Assembly (NCBI RefSeq): GCF_019599045.1
Contig: NZ_CP080623.1
Span: 1,386,501 to 1,450,500, forward strand
Source: Roseovarius sp. SCSIO 43702
GTDB lineage: Bacteria > Pseudomonadota > Alphaproteobacteria > Rhodobacterales > Rhodobacteraceae
Length of the DNA stretch: 64,000 nt
Direction of reading: 5' to 3'
Below, piece by piece: positions 41,205 to 49,834 of the stretch (the stretch's first letter is position 1; each line of letters begins with the position of its first letter). Position numbers and translations under genes: made by a program. A model generated the notes under the pieces. The model was not told the DNA's origin. It did not search any database and saw nothing but the letters and a program-made list of their open reading frames with translations.

Positions 41205-42114
41205 GGCTGGCGACGACGCAATCCTGTCCGGCGAGCTTGCCGTGCCCTTCTTCGGTCCGGTCTTCGACCGGCTGCTGGCGAAACGTGTCCTCGTCGAACA
41301 GGCGCCGCTGGCCGATTGGGATGTCTGCGACGCCTGCGAATGCGGGCTCCCCTGTCGGCCGATCCGGAAAGCGGGCGATGGATATCGTGCTGAGTGCCCG
41401 CTCGACCGCCGGCAGGACATCGATCTCACCAAGGACGATTTGCGCGTGTTTCGCATCGGCGCTGACGCGCTGGCATCCGTGATCGGTGCTGCGGCAGGGT
41501 TCGCCGCAGCACCGAAACGCGCCGCGGAGAACGTCTGGCGGCTCGGCGATACGCCATCGGGAAGGGCGGTGTTTCTTGCGCTTCAGCCTGCAGCGCTGAC
41601 CGGCGACGGCATGGCCACAATGTTGCGCCTGGCCGCGCAGGACTCGGACATTACAATCCTCGCACCGGAGTTGCCAGCGGGGGCTGTTCGGCGACATCAC
41701 GATGCTGGCTTCCATCTGATCGAAACCCTCGCGGTGCTGGCGCCTGCCTCGAATGGCCACGGCGCCGCAATCGACGTCGCCGCGCTAGATCCCATTCCGC
41801 TGGCTCCCGTTCTACGGGTGCGAACGGCAACGGCCGAGGTTCAATGGGACGGTCGCTCCGTCATTCTGTCGCGTCAGATCTTCCCCGTGTTCGAGCGTCT
41901 GCTCGAGAAGGCGCTGTCGCGCGATCAGGTCGCCTCCGGATCCCATGTCGAAGGCACGACGGCGCGCGAGGCCAAGGATCTGATCCGTGAGCTGCGCGAC
42001 GCGTTCAAGGCTGCCGGGTTCACCGATGCCGAGAGCAAGACCCTGATCATGACCGTGCGCAACCGGGGCTACCGGCTCGGCGTCCCCGCTCCGGATATCG
42101 TGGTTGACGGCTGA
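41164..42114 (+). CDS. Module protein B' (316 aa) with C-terminal OmpR-like winged helix
   Basis: N-terminal part with a cysteine group (WDVCDACECGLPCRPIRK ... AECPLDRR) that could bind metal. Then TKDDLRVFRIGADALASVIG and an alpha/beta middle domain (VWRLGDTPSGRAVFLALQPA). The last ~100 residues read as an OmpR/PhoB winged helix: VQWDGRSVILSRQIFPVFER, REAKDLIRELRDAFKAAG and the wing IMTVRNRGYRLGV, whose GYRL is the family's classic ending. Overlaps module gene A' by 41 bases. Suggests a DNA-binding or regulatory half of the module. Confidence 0.7.
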   Translation: MTETILRLLTRLSEAGDDAILSGELAVPFFGPVFDRLLAKRVLVEQAPLADWDVCDACECGLPCRPIRKAGDGYRAECPLDRRQDIDLTKDDLRVFRIGADALASVIGAAAGFAAAPKRAAENVWRLGDTPSGRAVFLALQPAALTGDGMATMLRLAAQDSDITILAPELPAGAVRRHHDAGFHLIETLAVLAPASNGHGAAIDVAALDPIPLAPVLRVRTATAEVQWDGRSVILSRQIFPVFERLLEKALSRDQVASGSHVEGTTAREAKDLIRELRDAFKAAGFTDAESKTLIMTVRNRGYRLGVPAPDIVVDG

Positions 42115-42128
42115 GACGCCAGCCCACT

Positions 42129-43730
42129 TCACTCTTCGAGTGGCAAAGATACCCCAATCTCAGCCAGCTTTAGCATCAGCGCTTTTCTCGATATCGGTGC
42201 ATCATATCGCCACTCAAGGAGGCGGACGCTGTTCGCCTCCAGTAGCAGCCGCTTTCGCTCATCCCGAACCTGTGCGTTCTTGAAGCCTTCCTCGCCGCCA
42301 AACAGTGCGACCGGCTCGTAATGCTGCTGGCCTTGATACTCTACTGCCAAGTTTATGTCGGGAATGTATATGTCGATCGACTGACGGCCAAGAAACCAAG
42401 GACGCCATTGGTGCTTGGCGTTGGGCCAAATCGCACGGAAAAGGTCAAGAAGTGCGAGTTCGGAAATCCACCCGCTCGCACCGATCCCCGGTATAGATCG
42501 ATCTCGGCGGAACGCGTCCTCTGCCAGCGCCATATGCCCTGCGAGCAGGCTCTCAACATTGGCGAAGCCAACGTCGATGTTTACTGAGAAGATGCGGCCG
42601 CGAGGCGCCGTAGAGTTGATGAACTGAGCCTGATATGCACGGTATGCTGGCCAGTCCGACGCGGGAGGCGGCACCGGGATCATCCCCCGGCCAAAGTCAG
42701 GGTCAAATCGAAGCAGTTTGGAAAGCACGGGCGGATCGTCCTGCAACTCCTGGTCAAAGTAGGCCACAAATGCCTCAAACTCGTCATGCAGGCGACCCGC
42801 GATGAGCGACGTCGTTGCATACTTGCGAGCGATCAGCCTCACATCATCAGCTCGAATTTCGCGATCTGTCAGGAATTTCAGATATATGACCTCGTCCAAA
42901 AGCGCCTCACGATCACGCCCTGGGATGGCCTCCACCAGATCCATGGCGTCAGAGAGTCGGTTCGCTTCCGTCAAGTTCAGAATTTGTTGCCACTTGGGGT
43001 CCGGATCCCACGGGGGCGCGTCCTTCACGTCCGGAAGGTCTTGTGGAAGCCCCTTGCCGTCGATGCCACGGAACTGATCGCCCAAAGCACGCGCCTGCCA
43101 GCTATATCCGCGCGCCTGGTTGTTGTCCTGCCAGACCCTTTCCAGCGGGGTTACCGCATTGCTGGCGCACTGGGGGTTTTTGCGCTCCGCATCAAAACCG
43201 GACTTCGCCGGATCACCAAACAGACCCGCTCCAATTGCCTCGACCAGCCGCTCGAACAGTCTGGTATCATCTTGCCGGGTTCCAACCGAGACGAGAACGC
43301 GACCGGTGCCGGAGGTTTGTCGAAAAACGAAGGCTGCGTGCGACGCGAGGTCATTGGCGCGCTGGCGTCGCGCCCCAGGCCCTTCCAGAAAATGGAGCCT
43401 GTGAGTTACTTCATCCGGAAAATCGGGATACACCAGCCGGATCGACGTAGTCGTCTTTGGTGCTCGCTTCTTTGGAGGTGGCTCGGGCCCATATTGATCC
43501 AACAGATCGCCGCAAAGAGATGACAGCGATGCGAAGTGAATCGCAGCGTTGCTTCCCGGCTCTCGTTTTGCAGCCAAGGTCGCGTAGAGCTTTTTCCACT
43601 TCGATAGATCCGCTCGATAGAACTCTCGGCTCATCCGGTTGGTGATCGAGAGCTCGTATAGTTTCGCATTCCTGCGGAATTCGTCGAGGCCGGGTTGTCC
43701 CTTGTCGACCGGCGGAGGCTTAAAGTTCAT
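42129..43730 (-). CDS. Large protein with C-terminal PD-(D/E)XK/VSR-like nuclease domain
   Basis: 533 aa from MNFKPPPVDKGQPGLDEFRR. The first ~400 residues are not recognised and mostly helical. The last ~100 resemble small endonuclease domains: SELALLDLFRAIWPNAKHQW, then QSIDIYIPDINLAVEYQGQQ-H-Y, then ALFGGEEGFKNAQVRDERKR and SVRLLEWRYD. The D...E-Y-Q-G series and the following GG...D...K match the EDxHD/VSR-like fold seen in mobile-element nucleases. It faces the opposite way to neighbours and has no partner, so a stand-alone cargo such as a defence nuclease is plausible. Absent from element 1. Confidence 0.65.
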   Translation of the reverse strand: MNFKPPPVDKGQPGLDEFRRNAKLYELSITNRMSREFYRADLSKWKKLYATLAAKREPGSNAAIHFASLSSLCGDLLDQYGPEPPPKKRAPKTTTSIRLVYPDFPDEVTHRLHFLEGPGARRQRANDLASHAAFVFRQTSGTGRVLVSVGTRQDDTRLFERLVEAIGAGLFGDPAKSGFDAERKNPQCASNAVTPLERVWQDNNQARGYSWQARALGDQFRGIDGKGLPQDLPDVKDAPPWDPDPKWQQILNLTEANRLSDAMDLVEAIPGRDREALLDEVIYLKFLTDREIRADDVRLIARKYATTSLIAGRLHDEFEAFVAYFDQELQDDPPVLSKLLRFDPDFGRGMIPVPPPASDWPAYRAYQAQFINSTAPRGRIFSVNIDVGFANVESLLAGHMALAEDAFRRDRSIPGIGASGWISELALLDLFRAIWPNAKHQWRPWFLGRQSIDIYIPDINLAVEYQGQQHYEPVALFGGEEGFKNAQVRDERKRLLLEANSVRLLEWRYDAPISRKALMLKLAEIGVSLPLEE

Positions 43731-43995
43731 GCGTTCGATTTCCAGTTCAGCGCAAGCCGATGTTGCATCACCTGCGTGGCACTGTCGACAGGTAGGCCCC
43801 GAAGGCACATGCGCTCCAAGCGTGCTGCCCTTCGGCTGACGGCTGTGGGCTTTTACGGAGACCTGCACGAGAAATTGACGCTCAGGTCCGCAAGCCCCAC
43901 CAAACCCCCACCTTTTTCCCACCCCGTTCCCACCTGCGCGGCGACCGCATCCGGCACCTTGGGCTCATCAGAAACGATGACCGAGGCGCACAGCG
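43731..43995. promoter_or_regulatory. Divergent intergenic region of element 2
   Basis: 265 bp between the nuclease-like gene (left) and the sigma-like gene (right). The segment around 43894-43940 is strongly C/A-rich on the plus strand. Open codons continue upstream of the nuclease gene with a CxxC (CRQCHAGD), so its start may be earlier. Promoters for both directions are expected; no clear boxes seen. Confidence 0.4.
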
Positions 43996-44589
43996 ATGCA
44001 GATCGAACTTTCCCCCGACGACATTGAAACCATCATCCACGATGCCGATGCGGCGGCACAACGGCTCCGGCGCAAGCTGTGCATGCCGATCTGCGAGCGC
44101 GAGGATCTGGGTCAGGATCTCCTGGTCGATCTGCTGCGCCGCTTGCCCGCCTACGACCCCGCGCGTGGCAGCATCGGCGCCTTCGCCAACATCGTCCTGC
44201 GCAACCAGTCCTCGCGGATCGCGATGCGCCATCACCGCCAGCGCCATGCGCAGGGTGGGTCGCTGCTCTCGCTCGAGGTTCCGCTGGCCGGTACCCGCGA
44301 GCCGGTCGGCGACACGCTGACCGAGGACGACGGGCTTGCCGCCTGGCACGGCCAGACCTGCTGCGCCGCGGCCGTCACCGAACTGCACCACACCCTGCAG
44401 GCAGCTCTCGCGCGGCTTCCGGCCGAGGATCGCCGGTTCTGCGCGGCGTTGGCGCATCGCCCCGTGACCGCCCTCGTGGCCGAGGGTTTCGGCAGCCGGT
44501 CCGCGCTCTACCGCCGCCTCGCCGATCTCCGTCACGTCCTCACCGTCCACGGTCTCGGTCCCGCCTGGGACGATCTCGCGGCGGCCTGA
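43996..44589 (+). CDS. Sigma-70-like (ECF-type) transcription factor
   Basis: 197 aa. Region 2-like: REDLGQDLLVDLLRRLPAYD and RGSIGAFANIVLRNQSSRIA. Region 4-like: LAALPAEDRRF-type helix followed by PVTALVAEGFGSRSALYRRL. Counterpart of 4516-5127 by position and layout though sequence identity is low. First gene of the plus-strand early block here. Confidence 0.72.
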   Translation: MQIELSPDDIETIIHDADAAAQRLRRKLCMPICEREDLGQDLLVDLLRRLPAYDPARGSIGAFANIVLRNQSSRIAMRHHRQRHAQGGSLLSLEVPLAGTREPVGDTLTEDDGLAAWHGQTCCAAAVTELHHTLQAALARLPAEDRRFCAALAHRPVTALVAEGFGSRSALYRRLADLRHVLTVHGLGPAWDDLAAA

Positions 44590-44611
44590 GTAGAGGCGAA
44601 AGGAGGAGATC

Positions 44612-45001
44612 ATGTTCATGGGCACCACCCCCTTCATCACGGTCCGCGCCCGCCGACCGCTCACCGAGATCAAGTTCTGCGCCTGGGTGGCGCAGGCCGT
44701 GCCGGGCGATCGGCTCGAATACCATCGCGGATTTCTGGTTCTCGACATCTTCCCGATGTTCGCCCGTTTGCCGGATCAGCAGCGCGCGGAACTGGCACGG
44801 CTCGGGTCGCGCGCCTTCTGGGCGGCCGAACAGGGCCTCGTGCACCTGGTGCAGGAGCGCACGGGCCCCGACCAGTTCGCCTACATCGCCGTCGCCCGCC
44901 CCAAACCGAAGGCCGCAGCCGTCTCGCTGTCCGCGCTCCTGCTCGCCGAGCAGGGGCAGCCCGACCACGCCACCGGTTCGAGTGGTCGGGCTGCCGCGTG
45001 A
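44612..45001 (+). CDS. Hypothetical protein (129 aa), early block
   Basis: Compact alpha/beta sequence (TEIKFCAWVAQAVPGDRLEY, GFLVLDIFPMFARLPDQQRA, GLVHLVQERTGPDQFAYIAV) and an Ala/Ser-rich tail. AAAGGAG upstream of the ATG at 44612. It lies 22 bases after the sigma gene and overlaps the next frame at its stop. No family recognised; no counterpart in element 1. Confidence 0.7.
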   Translation: MFMGTTPFITVRARRPLTEIKFCAWVAQAVPGDRLEYHRGFLVLDIFPMFARLPDQQRAELARLGSRAFWAAEQGLVHLVQERTGPDQFAYIAVARPKPKAAAVSLSALLLAEQGQPDHATGSSGRAAA

Positions 45002-45045
45002 TGACCGCCTTCCAATCCCTTTTTGCCGATCATGGAGACCCTTAC

Positions 45046-45534
45046 ATGCCGTTCCCCGCGAACACCCCCACCGTCGATGACCTGCCGGGCCTCGGCTTGC
45101 AGGACATCGCCCAGCTGCCCGTCGAACTGCTGGCCATCCTGCAGCGCGACGTCGATGAGCGCATCAAGCGTGACAAGGCCGCGAAGGCTCGCCTCGATGG
45201 CGCGCTGATCGTCCGCTACGCCACCCGCGCCGCCGAGGAGCGGCAGGCGGCGGGCAAGGACACCGGCACGATCCGCTTCGACGATGGTGATTTCACCGTG
45301 GTCGCCGATCTGCCGAAGCGGGTCGACTGGGATCAGGATCGCCTCGCCGCCATGGTCGAGCGCATCCGCGCCGCCGGGGACGACCCCGCGCAGTATGTCG
45401 ACATCGCCTTCAAGGTGCCCGAGCGCAAATACGCCGCCTGGCCCGATGCGATCCGCGCCGGTTTCGAGCCCGCGCGCACCGTCCGGCCCGGGACGCTGAA
45501 GATCGAGATCGTCCCGCAGGGAGGCGATCAATGA
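45046..45534 (+). CDS. Hypothetical protein (162 aa), early block
   Basis: Start chosen at MPFPANTPTVDDLPGLGLQD because GGAG precedes it by eight bases; the frame is open from 44998 (GTG/ATG). Helical middle (ELLAILQRDVDERIKRDKAA) and a C-terminal part with DRLAAMVERIRAAGDDPAQY and YAAWPDAIRAGFEPAR. Overlaps the RecA-like ATPase start by four bases. Role unknown; position suggests the recombination module. Confidence 0.7.
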   Translation: MPFPANTPTVDDLPGLGLQDIAQLPVELLAILQRDVDERIKRDKAAKARLDGALIVRYATRAAEERQAAGKDTGTIRFDDGDFTVVADLPKRVDWDQDRLAAMVERIRAAGDDPAQYVDIAFKVPERKYAAWPDAIRAGFEPARTVRPGTLKIEIVPQGGDQ

Positions 45535-46385
45535 GCCTGCGCATCATTTCCGCTGACGACCGGCTGCGCGAGGCGCAGGGCAAGACCACGATGGCGCTCT
45601 TCGGGCCGAGCGGCGCGGGCAAGACCACGCTGCTGAAGACCCTGCCACCCGCCGAGACGCTCTGCATCGACTTGGAGGCGGGCCTCAAGTCCGTCCAGGA
45701 CTGGCCTGGCGACAGCATCCCGATCCGCCGCTTTGCCGACGCGGTCGACATCGCCTGCGTGATCGGCGGCGCGAACCCGGCCGCCCAGCCCGAGGAGCAT
45801 TTCTCGGAGGCGCATCATGCGCATCTGCGGGCGCAGCATCCCGAGCTGGCCGAGAAGATCGACACGAAGCGCATCATCTTCGTCGACAGCATCACCGACC
45901 TGACACGCCAAGCCATGGCATGGGCCAAGACCCGGCCCGAGGCGCTGTCGGAACGCACCGGCAAACCGGACACGCGCGGCGCTTACGGGCTCTTGGCGCG
46001 CGAGGTCATCGGGCTCTTGAAGCACCTCCAGCATGCGCCCGGCCGCACCGTGATCTTCGTCGGCATCCTCGAGAAGGTCGTCGACGACATGAACCGGGTG
46101 ACCTGGCAGCCGCAGATGGACGGCGGAAAGGTCGCCCGCGAGCTCCCCGGCATCGTCGATCAGGTGCTGACGATGAGCCTGTTCACACAGGATCCCGGTG
46201 CGGGCCCCGATGCGCCCCCGACCTGGCGGCACGATCCCGACAAGGGCAATGCGCGCCGCCTCGTCTGCCAGTCCGGCAATCCGTTCGGCCTGCCGGCCAA
46301 GGACCGCAGCGGCCGGCTCGACATGACCGAGCCGCCCGACCTCGGCGCGCTCCTCACCAAGATCAACCAACCCCGGAAAGGATGA
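45531..46385 (+). CDS. RecA-like AAA ATPase (Sak4-like), element 2
   Basis: 284 aa. Walker A GPSGAGKTTLLKTL near residues 24-37, then LCIDLEAGLKSVQDW. Walker B RIIFVDSITDL, and GAYGLLAREVIGLLKHLQHA. Clear homologue of 3166-4074, with the same C-terminal KDRSGRLDMTE segment (KDRSGRLSMIE there). Followed four bases later by the DUF669-like gene, as in element 1 but on the other strand. Confidence 0.86.
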   Translation: MSLRIISADDRLREAQGKTTMALFGPSGAGKTTLLKTLPPAETLCIDLEAGLKSVQDWPGDSIPIRRFADAVDIACVIGGANPAAQPEEHFSEAHHAHLRAQHPELAEKIDTKRIIFVDSITDLTRQAMAWAKTRPEALSERTGKPDTRGAYGLLAREVIGLLKHLQHAPGRTVIFVGILEKVVDDMNRVTWQPQMDGGKVARELPGIVDQVLTMSLFTQDPGAGPDAPPTWRHDPDKGNARRLVCQSGNPFGLPAKDRSGRLDMTEPPDLGALLTKINQPRKG

Positions 46386-46389
46386 CGAC

Positions 46390-47115
46390 ATGACCTTCGA
46401 CATGAACGACGTGGAGCCGCAGCAGTCCGGCGACCTGATCCCCGACGGCACCTTCGCCAAGGTGGTGATGACGCTGCGCAAGGGCGGTACCGACGGATCG
46501 AGCGACGCGGATCGCGGGCTGCTCAAGCCCTCGAACCAGCCCGGCAGCGACGTGCTGATGCTCGATGCCGAGTTCACAGTCGCCGAGGGCCCGCATGCCC
46601 GGCGCAAGTTCTGGCAGAACTTCACCGTGCAGGGCGGGAAGCTCGACGAGCAGGGCCAGTCGATTGGCTGGAAGATCTCGAAATCGACCTTCCGCGCCAT
46701 GATCGACAGCGCGCTTGGACTGAACCCCGAGGACATGAGCGAGGCAGCGAAGGCCAAGCGGGTGCTGCGCGGGCTCGCCGATCTCGACGGGATCAGCTTC
46801 GTGGCCAAGATCCAGATCGAGCCGAGCCGCAACCCCGCCTACAAGGACGCCAACAAGCTCGACCATGTCGTGCTGCCCACTGCGCCCGAATGGCAGAAGG
46901 TGATGGCGGGCGAGCCCGTGCCCGCGCAGCCGTCAAACAAGCCCCGGCCCGCCGCAGCAGCCACGCAGCCGGCGACCCCGGCATGGGGCCAGCCGCAGGC
47001 GGCCTCCGCGCCGGCGGCGCCTGCCTGGGGCGCGCCGTCGGCTCCCGACCAGCCCGCCACCCAGACCCCGCCCGCCGCCAAACCCGGCAACGGCCCGGCC
47101 TGGCTGAACCCGTGA
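46390..47115 (+). CDS. DUF669-like phage protein, probable ssDNA-binding accessory
   Basis: 241 aa. Same domain order as 2547-3173: DLIPDGTFAKVVMTLRKGG, EFTVAEGPHARRKFWQNFTV, FRAMIDSALGLNPEDMSEAA and ISFVAKIQIEP. A long Ala/Pro/Gln tail with repeated PAWG units (TPAWGQPQAA, APAWGAPSAP) ends GPAWLNP. Acidic or hydrophobic SSB tails recruit partners; this tail is neutral and repetitive. Tentative family name. Confidence 0.72.
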   Translation: MTFDMNDVEPQQSGDLIPDGTFAKVVMTLRKGGTDGSSDADRGLLKPSNQPGSDVLMLDAEFTVAEGPHARRKFWQNFTVQGGKLDEQGQSIGWKISKSTFRAMIDSALGLNPEDMSEAAKAKRVLRGLADLDGISFVAKIQIEPSRNPAYKDANKLDHVVLPTAPEWQKVMAGEPVPAQPSNKPRPAAAATQPATPAWGQPQAASAPAAPAWGAPSAPDQPATQTPPAAKPGNGPAWLNP

Positions 47116-47345
47116 GCCCGGACGAATGGCAGGCGCATGTCACCACGGAGGCGGCACGGGCGATGGGACGCTGGCTCGAGGCGCGCGGGCGTCTCGACCG
47201 CCCCATCGCCAGCCTGACCCGGCGCGATCTGGAATGCATGGCTTCGAACGCCATCAGCCGGTTCATCGTGCTGTCCTCCGAGCGCCGGACCGCCGCACCG
47301 GACAAGGAGGAGCGCGACACGCTGGACCTGCTGCTCATGGGGTGA
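47112..47345 (+). CDS. Small hypothetical protein (77 aa)
   Basis: GTG start overlapping the DUF669-like stop (GTGA): SPDEWQAHVTTEAARAMGRW, then LTRRDLECMASNAISRFIVL and a charged end. Helical. Overlaps on both sides with GTGA junctions, the same coupling style as its neighbours. Function unknown. Confidence 0.7.
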   Translation: MSPDEWQAHVTTEAARAMGRWLEARGRLDRPIASLTRRDLECMASNAISRFIVLSSERRTAAPDKEERDTLDLLLMG

Positions 47346-47770
47346 GCGGCGTCTCGGAAAGGCGGCGGGGGAGCGTTTCAGCCGCGAACGGGCGGAGCCA
47401 TCCTTCGCGCGCCGATCTCGCCCGGCGCGTGCCCTGCGCTCACTGCGGCCGCGAGGCCCGGGGCTTCGGCTACTGCCACGGCCTGCGCTGGGACCGTCAC
47501 CCTCATTACCGCTTCTGCTCGATGGCTTGCCTGATGGCGGGCTCGGCCAACGCCAAAAGGAACCACGGCATGATCGACAAGACCGACATGGAGACGCGCG
47601 CCATCGTGGAGGCCCGCCGGATGCTCGCCGAGGCGCTGACGGAGATGGGCCTGATGGAGCCCTTCTTCGACCGCCCGGCCGCGGACATCGACCGCGTGAT
47701 CGAGGCCTGCGTCGACGGCTTTCAGGCCTCGATGCAGCGCCAGTCCGACAACGGCGATGTGCCGTTCTGA
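47342..47770 (+). CDS. Zinc-ribbon plus DUF6511-like protein (142 aa)
   Basis: GTG start at 47342 overlapping the previous stop. Residues ~30-60 form a four-cysteine ribbon (CAHCGREARGFGYCHG ... FCSMACLMAG). The C-terminal ~60 residues (RRMLAEALTEMGLMEPFFDR, VIEACVDGFQASM, GDVPF) match the stand-alone 68-aa protein at 7787-7993. So element 1 has lost, or element 2 has gained, the ribbon. The C-terminal part could also start internally at 47570. Confidence 0.7.
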   Translation: MSGVSERRRGSVSAANGRSHPSRADLARRVPCAHCGREARGFGYCHGLRWDRHPHYRFCSMACLMAGSANAKRNHGMIDKTDMETRAIVEARRMLAEALTEMGLMEPFFDRPAADIDRVIEACVDGFQASMQRQSDNGDVPF

Positions 47771-47780
47771 GGGGGTGCGG

Positions 47781-48554
47781 ATGCTGGTCGATTTCAACCA
47801 CGGATCGGGCTTCGTCTATGGCCGCGACGCCTCTGAACCGGAACCCCTCGGCGCGCGGATCAACGGCCGCATCGATGCCGCGCTGGAGGCCGAACGCGAG
47901 GGGCAGCGCCCGCGCGACTATCTGGGCGCCAGCCGCATCGGCGAACCCTGCGCGCGGCGGCTGGTCTACGAGGTCACCCACACGCCGCCCGATCCCGGCA
48001 AGGATTTCGAGGGGCGCGTTCTTCGCATCTTCGCGGCCGGGCATGTCTTCGAGGATCTGGCGATCCGCTGGCTCCGGCAGGCCGGGTTCGATCTGCGCAC
48101 GCAGACGCAAGCTGGCGGCCAGTTCGGTTTCGAGACGGCGGGTGGGCGCATTCGTGGCCATGTGGACGGCGTGATCGTCGGCGGCCCGGAGATCGGCCTC
48201 GAATGGCCTTTGCTCTGGGAGCACAAGGCGCTGAAAGCCTCGTCCTGGTCGGACACGGCGAAGAAAGGCGTGCAGCTCTCGAAGCCCGTCTACTTCGGCC
48301 AGATGCAGATCTACATGGCCTATATGGGCCTCGGGTCCGCGCTTTTCACCGCGCTGAACAAGGACACCTGCGAGCTCTACCACGAGCATGTGCCGTTCGA
48401 TCCGGCCGCCGCGCAGGCGCTGTCGGACAAGGCGGTCGACGTGCTGCGCGCCGCGGACGCAGGCGATCTGCTGCCCCGCATCGCGACCAGCCCCGACTTC
48501 TTCCTCTGCCGGTTCTGCCCCTTCGCAACCCGCTGCTGGGAGGACCGGGCATGA
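47781..48554 (+). CDS. PD-(D/E)XK nuclease, RecB/Cas4-like (element 2)
   Basis: 257 aa from MLVDFNHGSGFVYGRDASEP at 47781. N-terminal cysteine in IGEPCARRLV, GHVDGVIVGG and LLWEHKALKAS carry the acidic and lysine residues (E-x-K is EHK here), and Cys243, Cys246 and Cys252 (CRFCPFATRC) complete the probable iron-sulfur ligand set. Homologue of 7990-8739. Coupled by ATGA to the RecD-like helicase. Confidence 0.85.
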   Translation: MLVDFNHGSGFVYGRDASEPEPLGARINGRIDAALEAEREGQRPRDYLGASRIGEPCARRLVYEVTHTPPDPGKDFEGRVLRIFAAGHVFEDLAIRWLRQAGFDLRTQTQAGGQFGFETAGGRIRGHVDGVIVGGPEIGLEWPLLWEHKALKASSWSDTAKKGVQLSKPVYFGQMQIYMAYMGLGSALFTALNKDTCELYHEHVPFDPAAAQALSDKAVDVLRAADAGDLLPRIATSPDFFLCRFCPFATRCWEDRA

Positions 48555-49834
48555 CCGTCATCCTTTCTGATACCCAAGGCCGCGCCATCGCCGCGATCCG
48601 CGACTGGTACGAGACGCGGCGGCACGACCAGCAGATCTTTCGACTGTTCGGCTATGCCGGGACCGGCAAGACCACGATCACCGCCATGGCGATCGAGGCT
48701 TTGGGGCTTGAGCCGATGACCCCCGGCGCGCCGGGCGGCGTGCTCTTCGGCGCCTTCACCGGCAAGGCCGCGCTCGTCATGACGCGAAAGGGCACGCCCG
48801 CGCAGACCATCCACAGTCTGATCTACCGCGTCTCCGAGGCGACGCCGGAGGAGATCGAGCGGGTGACCGAGGATCTGGCGGCGCTCCGGCGCGAGCTGCC
48901 GCGCATGGGGCCGGCCGAGCGAGACTTCGCCATGACGCGGATCGCCCAGCTCGAGATGCGGCTCGAGGACATCCACCAGCCCAAGTTCCTGATCAACGAG
49001 CAGTCGATCCTGCGCGACGCGGAACTGCTGGTCCTCGACGAGGTGTCGATGGTGGGCGAGGACCTAGGGCGCGACCTGCTCGCCTTCGGCAAGCCGATCC
49101 TGGTGCTGGGCGATCCGGGGCAGTTGCCACCCGTCAAGAGTGCCGGCTTCTTCACCGAGGCCGAGCCGGACGTGATGCTGACCGAGGTGCACCGGCAGGC
49201 CGAGGACAGCGCCATCCTGCGGCTTGCTACGCTGGCGCGGCAGGGCGCGCCGATCCCCAAGGGCGCGCATGACGACCATGTCTGGAAGATGTCGCGCTTT
49301 GATGTCGGCCCGGCGCAGATGCTGCGCGGCGGCCAGGTGCTTTGCGGCACCAACGCGACGCGGCGCTGGCTGAACACCGCCATGAAGCGCGCGGCCGGGT
49401 TCGACGCCGACTATCCGACAGGCCACGGCGAGAAGATCATCTGCCTCAAGAACCGCCATGATCTCGGGCTGATCAACGGCATGTTCCTGACGCTGAGCGA
49501 TGTGCGCCAGGACCCTGACGACGCCTTCGCCTTCAGCGCCATGGTCGAGACCGAGGACGGCGAGACCATCGCCGGGCGGCAGAGCTTCTGGCGCGGCGAA
49601 TACGCCGACCACATCGCCTACGACCCCGAGCGCGGGCGCCGCGAATGGCAGATCAAGCGCGGCCTGATCGAGAGCAGCTGGGGCTACGCCATCACCTGCC
49701 ACAAGGCGCAGGGCTCGCAATGGGAGAACGTGGTCGTCTTCGACGATGGCTTCGGCCGCTCGGCGGCCGACAGGAACCGCTGGCTCTACACCGCGATCAC
49801 GCGGGCCGAGCGGGGGCTGGTGATCCTTGCTTGA
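48551..49834 (+). CDS. RecD-like SF1 DNA helicase
   Basis: 427 aa. Walker A FGYAGTGKTTITAMAIEAL near residue 36, FTGKAALVM as motif Ia, LVLDEVSMVGEDLG as Walker B, VLGDPGQLPPVKSAGFF as motif III, and C-terminal YAITCHKAQGSQWENVVVFD with LYTAITRAERGLVI as motifs V-VI. UvrD_C_2-type RecD/Dda-like helicase. It probably replaces the SF2 helicase of element 1 in replication or recombination. Start at the ATGA overlap. Confidence 0.93.
   Translation: MTVILSDTQGRAIAAIRDWYETRRHDQQIFRLFGYAGTGKTTITAMAIEALGLEPMTPGAPGGVLFGAFTGKAALVMTRKGTPAQTIHSLIYRVSEATPEEIERVTEDLAALRRELPRMGPAERDFAMTRIAQLEMRLEDIHQPKFLINEQSILRDAELLVLDEVSMVGEDLGRDLLAFGKPILVLGDPGQLPPVKSAGFFTEAEPDVMLTEVHRQAEDSAILRLATLARQGAPIPKGAHDDHVWKMSRFDVGPAQMLRGGQVLCGTNATRRWLNTAMKRAAGFDADYPTGHGEKIICLKNRHDLGLINGMFLTLSDVRQDPDDAFAFSAMVETEDGETIAGRQSFWRGEYADHIAYDPERGRREWQIKRGLIESSWGYAITCHKAQGSQWENVVVFDDGFGRSAADRNRWLYTAITRAERGLVILA

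Noticed and set aside
39768..41456. 562-codon minus-strand frame opposite module protein A'
   Set aside because: I considered this as the real gene because A' is unknown. The plus frame has a Shine-Dalgarno, ordered similarity to the element 1 protein and a coupled partner; the minus frame has none.
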